Assembly: GCA_964242305.1 (NCBI GenBank)
Contig: CAXTBB010000010.1
Location: 1 to 64,000 of the forward strand
From: DATLGB01 sp964242305
Lineage (GTDB): Bacteria; Actinomycetota; Thermoleophilia; Solirubrobacterales; Solirubrobacteraceae
DNA length: 64,000 nucleotides
Direction: 5' to 3'
The notes under the pieces were generated by a model. The model was not told the origin of the DNA. It saw only the letters and a list, made by a program, of their open reading frames with translations, and searched no databases. Made by a program: the position numbers and the translations under genes. Position 1 is the first letter of the stretch, and every line of letters starts with the position of its first letter. Below are positions 40,308 through 48,288 of the stretch, piece by piece.

Positions 40308-41839
40308 ATGCGCCGGCTCGGCTGCCGGGCGGGGTAGCCGTAGCCGTAGTTCTGCTCCTTCGGCGTGGAGCCATTGATCACGATGCCGGCGACATGGGCG
40401 CCGAGGTTCGACAGCTGGGACTGCAGCCGTTCGGCCGCCGGCCGCGTCGCGGTGCCGGCCCGCACCACGATCACGACGCCGTCGACCTGGTGCAGCAGCG
40501 GGATCGCGTCGGGCACCGCGGTGACCGGCGGCGAGTCGACGACGACTAGGTCGTACTGCTCGCGGGCGCTGGTGAAGAAGGCGTCCGCCTGCCCGGACTC
40601 GAGGCCCTCGACCGGGTTGTAGAGGGGCGCGCCGGCGAACACGACGTCGAGCGTGTGGGCGTGCGCGCCGGCGACCGGCTCGGCGTGCTCGATGGCGACG
40701 CTGACGACCGCGTCGTCCAGGGTCGACTCGCCGGTCAGCACGTCACTGAGCCCCTGGTCGGCGTCGAAGCCGTAGCGCTCTGCGAACACGGGCCGGCGCA
40801 GGTCGCCCTCGACGAGCAGCGTGCGCACACCGGCGTCGGCGGCCGCGACGGCGAGGTTCCACGCCACGGTCGACTTGCCCTCCGACAGGTTCGAGGACGT
40901 GATCAGGACCGTCGAGAGCCGGCGGTCGTCGGTGAAGTAGAGGAGGTGCGCGCGGAGCATGCGGAACGCCTCCAGCTCCCCGGCCTCCAGATGCCCCCCG
41001 CGCTGGCGCAGGTGCCGGCTCTCGGGGATGGTGCCCAGGACGGGGTGCGTGAAGACCGCGGCGACGTTGTCGGCGGAGCGCAGGCGCGGATCGAGCGTCT
41101 CCAGCAGCCCGGCCAGCAGCAGCCCCAGCAGCAGGCCGAGGCCGAGGCCGATCATCGCGTCCTTGCGCGGGTGCGGGGAGGTCGGGCTCGTGGGAACCGT
41201 GGCCGACTGGGCCACTTCGACCCCGCCGTCGTCGAACTGCTGGGCGACGAGCAGGTCGTCGAGCTGGTTCTTGAGCGCGTCCAGCGACTCGCGCGCCGAA
41301 TCGGTCTTCGGATCCTTCGTGCTGTCGATGCGCAGCCGCAGGGCCCGGATCGTCGTGCTGATCTCCGTCTTGCGGGCGACGCGCCGCACCGCCACGAAGC
41401 GCTCCGCGTAGGTGTTGGCCAGGCGGGTCGCCATGGCCGGGTCGTGGTCCGTCGCCTCCACGGAGTAGACGTCGGAGTCGAGGGTGGAGCCCGTCGTCAC
41501 GCGCGAGGAGATCTGTCCGGGGGTGAGTTCGCCGCCAAGGGCCTGAGAGGTCCGTTGGGCGACCTCGGGGAGCTGCAGCAGGTCGCCGTTGGTGGCGGCC
41601 ACGCGGTCGGGGTTCGTCAGGGCCGCGTCCGTCAGCGAGGCCGCGGTGCTGGATTCGCGGAACAGCAGCTTGGCCGTCGACTGGTACTGCTTGGGCTTCT
41701 GCGCGGAGATGTAGTAGGCGATCGCGGGCGCCACGACGGCGCAGATGACGATGACGTACCAGCGTCGCCTGAGCAGGCGGAGAATGCGCGCGCCGCCCAG
41801 TTCGTCGATCGGCTTGAGGTCGGTGTCGGCGTCTTCCAT
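40280..41839 (-). CDS. polysaccharide biosynthesis tyrosine autokinase (Wzc/CpsCD-like)
   Basis: 519 residues. N-terminal Wzz-type chain-length domain with TM1 (RRRWYVIVICAVVAPAIAYY, about 25-44) and TM2 (MIGLGLGLLLGLLLAGLLE, about 235-253), then a cytoplasmic BY-kinase domain. Walker A is SSNLSEGKSTVAWNLA, A-prime LLVEGDLRRP, Walker B VVVDSPPV. The tail has a short Tyr cluster (NYGYGYPARQ) as autophosphorylation site. Full fusion as in Gram-negative Wzc, unlike the split CpsC/CpsD of firmicutes. It sets glycan length. CGTTGATCAC lies 7 nt upstream of the start, as also at the 63895 operon. Confidence 0.9.
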   Translation of the reverse strand: MEDADTDLKPIDELGGARILRLLRRRWYVIVICAVVAPAIAYYISAQKPKQYQSTAKLLFRESSTAASLTDAALTNPDRVAATNGDLLQLPEVAQRTSQALGGELTPGQISSRVTTGSTLDSDVYSVEATDHDPAMATRLANTYAERFVAVRRVARKTEISTTIRALRLRIDSTKDPKTDSARESLDALKNQLDDLLVAQQFDDGGVEVAQSATVPTSPTSPHPRKDAMIGLGLGLLLGLLLAGLLETLDPRLRSADNVAAVFTHPVLGTIPESRHLRQRGGHLEAGELEAFRMLRAHLLYFTDDRRLSTVLITSSNLSEGKSTVAWNLAVAAADAGVRTLLVEGDLRRPVFAERYGFDADQGLSDVLTGESTLDDAVVSVAIEHAEPVAGAHAHTLDVVFAGAPLYNPVEGLESGQADAFFTSAREQYDLVVVDSPPVTAVPDAIPLLHQVDGVVIVVRAGTATRPAAERLQSQLSNLGAHVAGIVINGSTPKEQNYGYGYPARQPSRRMWPRKRIPA

Positions 41840-41846
41840 GTCTAGT

Positions 41847-41856
41847 GTGATCAACG
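41847..41856 (-). promoter_or_regulatory. CGTTGATCAC box upstream of the Wzc-like gene
   Basis: CGTTGATCAC (minus strand) 7 nt before ATG 41839. An identical 10-mer lies 4 nt before ATG 63895. Candidate shared operator. Confidence 0.35.
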
Positions 41857-41911
41857 TGAACAGTACCCAGTTCTTGCGCGAGTTCCGGAGCGGCAGACCG
41901 TTGTTCCAACA

Positions 41912-43504
41912 GTGAGCACGATCGTCCCCGACCAGCGCGTCGAGAGCCCCGCCGGTCCGGACCCCGACGCGCCCACGCTGGCCGGGGACCCGGACGGCTC
42001 GGTCCGCTCGGCGTCCTCGGACGCGCTGGTCTTCACCGCCGGGACGTACGTCGCGCAGGCGCTCAGCCTGGTCAGCGGCCTGCTCCAGCGGGGCCTGCTC
42101 GGACCCGTCGGCTCGGGCTACTGGGCCCTCATGCAGACCTTCTGGACCTTCTTCTCGCTGGCTCCCCTGGGGGCGCAGCACGGCGCCACGCGCCAGGTCC
42201 CGCTGCACCGCGGTCGCGGGGACTTCGGGACGGCCGCGACGGTCGCTGGCACCTCCGCCGCGTTCTCCCTGGCGGCCACCACGCTGCTGGGGCTGATCGT
42301 CGCGACGGTGGCGCTCATCTTCGGCGGCGGCTGGGACTCGCGCCTGCGCTTCGGGCTGGTCCTGCTCGGGGTGACCGCGCCGCTGCGGCACTTCTCCGAT
42401 CTCAACGAGTCCCTCATCCAGGCCGTCAAGCGCTTCGACGTCGCGTCGGCCACGGTGGTCGTCCGCGCCGCCGCCACGCTCGTCGCGCAGACCCTGTTCA
42501 TCGTGTGGCTCGGCTTCTACGGCGTCTTCGCCGGCGTGGTGGCGGTCGAGCTCGCCGTCTTCACCCTGTGGTTCCGGATGCACGTCATCAGCCGCGAGCG
42601 CCCGGCCTTCCGCTTCCGCTACGACCCGGTGCGGCTGCGGGAGCTGATCCGCTTCGGCGCGCCCCTGCTCGTCTACGCGCAGGTCTCCCTGCTGTTCACC
42701 GCGATCGACTCGCTGATCGTCGCCGGCGCGCTGGACGTGCGCCGCCTCGGCTACTACGCGCTGGCAGTCTCCGTCACGAACTACATCCTCTACCTGCCCA
42801 AGAGCATCTCGGGCGTCCTGTTCCCGCGCATGACGGAGGCGTTCGCCCGCACGGGCGACCTGGCCACCATCCACCACTACGCGACGGAGGTGCAGCGGGC
42901 GCTCGCGCTCGCGCTGGTGCCGCTCGCCGTGGCCGCCGGCTTCTTCGGCTTCCCCGTGCTCATCGCCCACGCGCTGCCCGACTTCCGCCCGGCCATCGAC
43001 GTCGTGCAGATCATGGTCGCCGCCAGCTTCTTCGCGGCGCTCATGACCATGCCCATCAAGGTGCTCATCACCGCGGGCGAGCGCTGGCGCCTGACCGGCC
43101 TGATGCTGATCGCAGTCGCCATCAACGCCGGGCTCAACGTCCTCGCGCTGTTCGTGTTCCACGGTGGGCTGCGCGGCGCGGCGATCGCGACGGCGACCAG
43201 CTACGTGGTGGCCCTGCTGATCACCTCCGGCTACAGCCTCAGCCGCCTGCTGCCGTGGCGCTCCGTGGCGGCCCACCTCGCCGAGATCCTGGTCGTGTTC
43301 GCCTACGTCTACGGTGCGCTGCGGCTCATCGACGCGCTCGTGGACCTGCCCGGCTCGCTGATCGGGGACGCGGCCGTCGCCGTCGCGCAGATGCTCGCCT
43401 TCTGCGTGCTCTTCGCGCCGGCCCTCGTGCACGCCGAGCGGCGCACGGGCATCCTCAGCGCCGGCGGGCGCCAGGTCCAGCGCACGCTGCGGCGGCGCTC
43501 GTGA
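41912..43504 (+). CDS. Wzx-type polysaccharide flippase (MOP superfamily)
   Basis: 530 residues, about 14 TM helices, MATE/MOP polysaccharide exporter fold. The N-terminal 35 residues are a hydrophilic cytoplasmic tail, then FTAGTYVAQALSLVSGLLQR starts TM1. Motifs include FGAPLLVYAQVSLLFTAIDS and YYALAVSVTNYILYLPKSIS. It would move undecaprenyl-linked repeat units across the membrane. GTG 41912; divergent from the Wzc-like gene. It heads a five-gene operon in which each junction is a 4-nt overlap. Confidence 0.9.
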   Translation: MSTIVPDQRVESPAGPDPDAPTLAGDPDGSVRSASSDALVFTAGTYVAQALSLVSGLLQRGLLGPVGSGYWALMQTFWTFFSLAPLGAQHGATRQVPLHRGRGDFGTAATVAGTSAAFSLAATTLLGLIVATVALIFGGGWDSRLRFGLVLLGVTAPLRHFSDLNESLIQAVKRFDVASATVVVRAAATLVAQTLFIVWLGFYGVFAGVVAVELAVFTLWFRMHVISRERPAFRFRYDPVRLRELIRFGAPLLVYAQVSLLFTAIDSLIVAGALDVRRLGYYALAVSVTNYILYLPKSISGVLFPRMTEAFARTGDLATIHHYATEVQRALALALVPLAVAAGFFGFPVLIAHALPDFRPAIDVVQIMVAASFFAALMTMPIKVLITAGERWRLTGLMLIAVAINAGLNVLALFVFHGGLRGAAIATATSYVVALLITSGYSLSRLLPWRSVAAHLAEILVVFAYVYGALRLIDALVDLPGSLIGDAAVAVAQMLAFCVLFAPALVHAERRTGILSAGGRQVQRTLRRRS

Positions 43505-44778
43505 GGCGCTTCGCCCCCGCCGCGGCCGTCACTGCGGCGGTGTTAGTGGCGTTCGTCCTCGTCCTGACGGCCGGTGGCGGCGACAACGGTGCCCCGACCG
43601 GCGCGCCCTGCTCGGGCTCGGGCAGCGGAGCCGGCACGGCCACCGCCGTGGCGGCGAGCGCGCCCGTCCGCACCGTGGTGCGCAAGCCCCCCTCGCCCCC
43701 GGGGCACGAGGCCTGGACGGGGGCCTGGACGATGCCCGACGGCTCGCTCATGGTCGCCTTCACCGAGGTCGAGGGCCCCGCGTCGATCAACGACCGCACG
43801 CCGGCGCCCGAGTCCCTCAAGGTCCGGCTCGGGACCGACGAGCTGCCGGAGAACCGCGACTTCCTGGGCCTGCGGTCGAGCATCCGCTACCTGCGCTCCA
43901 CCGACGGGGGCAAGACCTTCTCCACCGTCCACGTCGACGACTTCAAGGCGCTGTACCCCAACGCCTACGCGGCCAGCGGGACCATCGGCCTCAAAGACGG
44001 CTCCATCCTGCGGCGCGTCAACGGCTGGGACCTGCAGCAGGATCCCTCCGTCCCGCACACCGCGTTCCTGCAGGAGCTCAAGCCCGGTGCGAAGGACTGG
44101 ACCAAGCCGCGCGTCCTGCTCCCGGCCGACCGCTTCACCTACCAGCTCAGCCGTATCCGCCGCCTCGGCGACGGGTGCCTGATCGCCCTCGGCCAGCGCT
44201 GGGCGCTGCCCGCCGGCCGCCCGTACGCGGAGCTGCGCAAGGCGCCCGTCTCCCTGCTCATGCTGGTCTCCGCCGACGACGGCGCCACCTGGCGCAGCAA
44301 CCCCGTCACGCCGCCCCCGGGCGGCGGCTACCTGGGCCCGAACGAGTGGGACGCGGCCGAGCTTCGCAACGGTGACCTGCTGGCCGTGTTCCGCACCCTC
44401 ACCGCGCCCGGCGCGAAGGAGCAGAAGCTGCGCGAAGGGCTGCTCGAGCGCCGCGGCAACGGGTGGCAGCTGACCAACCTGCGTGACGCGCCTATGCCCG
44501 TCACGGGCCATCCCGAGCTGCTCGCCACGCGCCAGGGCCCCATCCTCAGCATCGCCACCTCCGGCGTGGAGATGACCGCCGACTCCGGGCGGACGTGGTC
44601 GCCGCTGCGCTTCAAGGACGGCGCCGACTACCACTCGGACTACTACCCCTCGAGTGTCGAGACGAAGGACGGGGTGGTCCACGTCTTCTCCCATAACGGC
44701 GTCGACTCGGGCTACGGGTCGGTGCCGGACCAGATGATCGTCGAGGACACGTTCGCGCTCTCGAAGGGGGCGTCATGA
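43501..44778 (+). CDS. membrane-anchored sialidase-fold (Asp-box) protein
   Basis: 425 residues. A TM anchor/uncleaved signal near residues 5-25 (AAAVTAAVLVAFVLVLTAGG), then a six-bladed beta-propeller of the exo-alpha-sialidase type. Three Asp-boxes are visible: STDGGKTF, SADDGATW and TADSGRTW. No clear arginine triad or Tyr/Glu pair could be assigned, so activity on sialic-like sugars is unproven; it might trim or bind the glycan. GTG 43501 overlaps the wzx stop, and its own stop overlaps the next start by ATGA. Of interest because the same locus encodes NeuB. Confidence 0.75.
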   Translation: MRRFAPAAAVTAAVLVAFVLVLTAGGGDNGAPTGAPCSGSGSGAGTATAVAASAPVRTVVRKPPSPPGHEAWTGAWTMPDGSLMVAFTEVEGPASINDRTPAPESLKVRLGTDELPENRDFLGLRSSIRYLRSTDGGKTFSTVHVDDFKALYPNAYAASGTIGLKDGSILRRVNGWDLQQDPSVPHTAFLQELKPGAKDWTKPRVLLPADRFTYQLSRIRRLGDGCLIALGQRWALPAGRPYAELRKAPVSLLMLVSADDGATWRSNPVTPPPGGGYLGPNEWDAAELRNGDLLAVFRTLTAPGAKEQKLREGLLERRGNGWQLTNLRDAPMPVTGHPELLATRQGPILSIATSGVEMTADSGRTWSPLRFKDGADYHSDYYPSSVETKDGVVHVFSHNGVDSGYGSVPDQMIVEDTFALSKGAS

Positions 44779-46217
44779 GCGTCGTGCACTACGGGCGCCC
44801 GGAACGGATCGGCCTGCGCGGGCCGCGGCTCGACGCCCGGACGGTGGTGGTGCTGGGCGCGGTGCTGGCCCTCGTCGCCAGCGCGGTCCTCGGCGTCGCG
44901 GTGACGGCGCAGCCCCTGGCGGCGGCGGCCGGCGTCGCCGGCATCGCGCTCGCGGCGATCGGGCTGCGCCGCCCCGCGCTGTTCCTGCTCGCGCTCCTCT
45001 TCAGCCGCGCGCTCCTCGACAGCACCTCGACCATCTCCTTCGGCGGCGTCAACCCCGCCGGGATGCTGGCCACGTCGCTGGTCGGGCTGGCGCTGCTGCT
45101 GCCGTTCTCCGCGCGCCGCGCCCTCCTGCCGGCGGCGTCGTGGGCCATGGGCTGCATCGCCGCGGTCACGGCGGGCGGAGCGGTGCTCGCGGTCCTCAGC
45201 TTCGGCGGGACGGTCGGGGTCGATCCGATCGCGGAGGCCGTGCGCATCGCCTCGCTCGTCGCCCTCTATGTGCTCGCCGCCAACGTCCTCGGCAGCGAGC
45301 GCAACGTCCGCCTGACCGTCGTCGTCGCCGGGCTCAGCGGCGTCATCCCCGCCATCTGGGGCCTGCTCGAGCTGATCTCGGGCCCGGCGAAGGACTCGGA
45401 GGGCCTGGCCCGCATCTCCGGGCCGTTCAACGGCCCCAACCCGCTCGGGTTCTACCTGGCGGTCACCGCGCTGGTCCTGCTCGGCACCCCGTCCCAGTGG
45501 CTGTCGATGCGCTTGCGCCTGATCGCGCTGGTGCCGATGCTCGGCGCGCTCGTGCCGACGTACAGCCGGGTCGGCTACGTGACCTTCCTGGTCGGCCTGC
45601 TGTTGCTGCAGGGCCGGCGGCGGCCGGGGCTCGTGGTGGCGCTGGTGTCCTTCCTCATCGCTGCGGTCGTGCTGATCCCGAACGTCCGCGACCGCGTCCT
45701 CCCCCAACCGAACCTGCGAACGGGACAGGCCGACTACGAGTCCTACAGCTGGCGGACCCAGAACTGGGTCGGGCTGATGGACAAGTGGTCCAAGGACCCC
45801 GCGGTGGGGTACGGCACGGAGACCGCGGTGGTGGTCAACCCGCGGCGGCCGGCCGACACGCTGAACGACCCGGACGGCGGCTACCAGGCCCACAACCTGG
45901 TCGTGCGGGTGCTGGTCGAGGGCGGGCTCGTGCTGTTCGCCGCCTACGTGTGGTGCACCTTCGCGCTCGTCCAGCTGACCCGGCGGCTCCGGCGCGAGCG
46001 CGGCCCGTTGCAACCGATCGTCCGGCTGCTCACCGTGCTCTGGATCATCCTGCTCATCGTCGGCCTGGGTACGGACGACCCCGTCGGCAACACCTCGACG
46101 ATGTTCGTCCTGCTGATGCTCACCGGCGCGGTGGAGGGCACCCACCGGCGCCACCGCGTGGCGGCGACGCGGCGCCGGCTGCCGGCGAGGACCGTGGTGC
46201 GCGGCCGCCCGGCGTGA
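44775..46217 (+). CDS. O-antigen ligase family membrane protein (Wzy-like)
   Basis: 480 residues, about 11 TM helices. The large outside loop between later helices contains LMDKWSKDPAVGYGTETAVV and QAHNLVVRVLVEGGLVLFAA, the conserved H-N-x-x-[VL] pattern of Wzy/WaaL proteins (about 345-400). Polymerase is the likely role given the upstream flippase. Overlaps on both sides: ATGA with the Asp-box gene and GTGA with the acetyltransferase gene. Two such proteins in one locus suggest one polymerase and one ligase to the wall. Confidence 0.85.
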   Translation: MSVVHYGRPERIGLRGPRLDARTVVVLGAVLALVASAVLGVAVTAQPLAAAAGVAGIALAAIGLRRPALFLLALLFSRALLDSTSTISFGGVNPAGMLATSLVGLALLLPFSARRALLPAASWAMGCIAAVTAGGAVLAVLSFGGTVGVDPIAEAVRIASLVALYVLAANVLGSERNVRLTVVVAGLSGVIPAIWGLLELISGPAKDSEGLARISGPFNGPNPLGFYLAVTALVLLGTPSQWLSMRLRLIALVPMLGALVPTYSRVGYVTFLVGLLLLQGRRRPGLVVALVSFLIAAVVLIPNVRDRVLPQPNLRTGQADYESYSWRTQNWVGLMDKWSKDPAVGYGTETAVVVNPRRPADTLNDPDGGYQAHNLVVRVLVEGGLVLFAAYVWCTFALVQLTRRLRRERGPLQPIVRLLTVLWIILLIVGLGTDDPVGNTSTMFVLLMLTGAVEGTHRRHRVAATRRRLPARTVVRGRPA

Positions 46218-46993
46218 TCGAGACCGCCGACATCACGCAGGCGCTGCGGACCTTGGGGGTCGCGCCCGGCGACACGCTGTTCGTCCACGCCGGCATGCAG
46301 GGGGCGTTGCGCGTCGCCGGTCGCACCCGCGAGGAGAAGCTCGACACCGTCCTGGACGCGTTCGAGGCGACGGTGCCCACCGGGACGCTGATGCTGCCGA
46401 CGTTCACCTACTCGTTCTGCGGCGGTGAGGACTTCGACGTCGCCGCCTCGCCCTCCACCGTGGGCCTGCTGACGGAGCGCTTCCGCACCCGCCCGGGGGT
46501 GCGCCGGACCCACGAGCCCCTGTTCTCCGTCGCGGTGCGGGGCGCGCTGCCGGCCGACCGCGAGGCGGAGCTGTTCGCCGCTCACGACGTCAGCTGCTTC
46601 GGGGAGCGCAGCGTCTTCGCCCATCTCTACGAGGTCGACGCGAAGCTCGTCTTCTTCGGCGTCGGCTTCGAGTTCTGCACCTTCCTGTACCTCGTCGAGC
46701 AGCGCGAGCAGGTGCCCTACCGCTACTTCAAGCCCTTCACCGGCGACGTGATCGACGGCGACGAGCGCACCCCGGTGCAGGCGAGCTACTTCGTGCGCCG
46801 CCTCGACCAGGACGTGGTCAACGACTTCGTGCCCCTGCGCGACGAGCTGCTCGCCCGGGGGCTTGCCACCGAACTCGCGCTGGAGCGGGGGCCGCAGATC
46901 TTCAGCGCCCCTGCACGGGCCATCGCCGACGTGGCCACGGAGATGCTCCGGCGCGATCCGGACTACCTGCTCACCCGGGGCGTGGCGGCGTGA
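46214..46993 (+). CDS. AAC(3)-family N-acetyltransferase
   Basis: 259 residues, acetyl-CoA-dependent antibiotic-acetyltransferase fold. Motifs: PGDTLFVHAGMQGAL near residue 18-32, LMLPTFTYSF (about 58-67), and GVRRTHEPLFSVAVRG with the conserved His and Ser region. Inside a polysaccharide operon it more likely acetylates an amino sugar than an aminoglycoside (inference). GTG 46214 overlaps the Wzy stop (GTGA), and its stop overlaps the DUF4910 start. Confidence 0.8.
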   Translation: MIETADITQALRTLGVAPGDTLFVHAGMQGALRVAGRTREEKLDTVLDAFEATVPTGTLMLPTFTYSFCGGEDFDVAASPSTVGLLTERFRTRPGVRRTHEPLFSVAVRGALPADREAELFAAHDVSCFGERSVFAHLYEVDAKLVFFGVGFEFCTFLYLVEQREQVPYRYFKPFTGDVIDGDERTPVQASYFVRRLDQDVVNDFVPLRDELLARGLATELALERGPQIFSAPARAIADVATEMLRRDPDYLLTRGVAA

Positions 46994-48285
46994 CGGACGT
47001 CGCCGCGCAGGGCGGTGAGATGCACGCCCTCGCCACCGAGCTCTGGCCGATCACCCGCAGCCTGGCCGGCCCCGGCTTCCGCGAGACGCTGGATCGGCTG
47101 GAGGCGGTCACGGGTCCCATGGAGCGCCACCGCTTCGCGACGGGGGAGGAGGTGTTCGACTGGCGCGTGCCGCGCGAGTGGCACATCCGCGACGCCTGGA
47201 TCCGCGATCCCGCGGGCGAGCTGGTCTGCTCGCTGGCCGAGCACAACCTGCACGTCGTCTCCTACAGCGTCGGCGTGCACGAGCGGATGGACCTCGAGAC
47301 GCTGCAGGAGCGGCTGCACTCGCTGCCCGACCAGCCCGACGCGATCCCCTATCGCACCACCTACTACGAGGAGAACTGGGGCTTCTGCCTCTCCGAGCAT
47401 CGGCGGGCGGCGCTCGTCCCCGGGGAGTACGAGGTCTTCATCGACGCCGACCTCGTGCCCGGGCACGTCGAAGTGGGCGAGGTCGTCGTCCCCGGCACGG
47501 GCGCCGGCGAGGTGCTGCTGTCGACCTACTGCTGCCACCCCTCGATGGCCAACAACGAGCTGTCGGGCCCGGTCGTGTGCGCCCATCTGGCGCAGCTGCT
47601 CGCCTCGGGCCCGCCGCCTCGGCACACCTACCGCTTCGTGTTCCTGCCCGAGACGATCGGCGCCGTCGCCTACCTGAGCCGCTTCGGCGACCGCCTGCGC
47701 GAGCGGCTCGTGGCCGGCTGGGTGGTCACCTGCATCGGCGATCCCGGTGCCTTCACCTACAAGCGCTCCCGCCGCGGCGACGCGCTCCCCGACCGCATCA
47801 CGGAGCACGTCCTGCGCACGAGCGGCGCGGAGCACCTGATCGAGCCCTTCCTGCCCTGGGGCAGCGACGAGCGCCAGTACTGCTCGCCGGGCTTCGACCT
47901 GCCGGTGGGGTCGCTGATGCGCACCATGTACCACCGCTTCCCGGAGTACCACACGTCCCTCGACGACCTCGAGTTCGTCACGCCCGAGGCGCTGGGCGGG
48001 TCGCTGGCGATGTACGCCGCGGTGCTCGAGGCGCTCGAGGCCAACGAGGTGCTCGAGGCCACGCTCCCCCACGGCGAGCCGCAGCTGTCCCCGCGTGGCC
48101 TCTACCCCACCACGGGCGGCGGCCTGAGCGGCCAGCGCAAGCTGCAGAACACGCTCTGCGTACTCAACTTCTGCGACGGTGGCGTCGACCTGCTCGCGGT
48201 CGCCGAGCGCACGGGCCGGACTGTCCAGGAGCTCCGCGCCGCGGCCGAGCCCCTGCTCGAGGCCGGCCTGGTCCGGCGCGCCTAA
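46990..48285 (+). CDS. DUF4910 aminopeptidase-like protein
   Basis: 431 residues. M28-like zinc hydrolase fold of the DUF4910/DUF2172 family: LSTYCCHPSMANNELSGPVV (zinc His and Asp/Glu positions, about 176-195), LPETIGAVAYLSRFG, and a late MYHRFPEYHTSLDDLEFV with the third His. The C-terminal 60 residues look like a winged helix (LLAVAERTGRTVQELRAAAE). Members recur in surface-sugar clusters; a role as a sugar deacylase or amidase acting with the acetyltransferase before it is possible, but no activity is established to my knowledge. GTG 46990 by GTGA overlap. Confidence 0.78.
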   Translation: MTDVAAQGGEMHALATELWPITRSLAGPGFRETLDRLEAVTGPMERHRFATGEEVFDWRVPREWHIRDAWIRDPAGELVCSLAEHNLHVVSYSVGVHERMDLETLQERLHSLPDQPDAIPYRTTYYEENWGFCLSEHRRAALVPGEYEVFIDADLVPGHVEVGEVVVPGTGAGEVLLSTYCCHPSMANNELSGPVVCAHLAQLLASGPPPRHTYRFVFLPETIGAVAYLSRFGDRLRERLVAGWVVTCIGDPGAFTYKRSRRGDALPDRITEHVLRTSGAEHLIEPFLPWGSDERQYCSPGFDLPVGSLMRTMYHRFPEYHTSLDDLEFVTPEALGGSLAMYAAVLEALEANEVLEATLPHGEPQLSPRGLYPTTGGGLSGQRKLQNTLCVLNFCDGGVDLLAVAERTGRTVQELRAAAEPLLEAGLVRRA

Positions 48286-48288
48286 CGG

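Noticed and set aside
38232..40337. 701-codon plus-strand open frame
   Set aside because: Antisense to the ligase-like membrane protein; composition is Arg/Glu/His/Gly-rich with no domain.
46214..46993. Aminoglycoside resistance gene
   Set aside because: The AAC(3) fold is clear, but the gene is coupled by 4-nt overlaps to polysaccharide genes, making a sugar substrate more likely.
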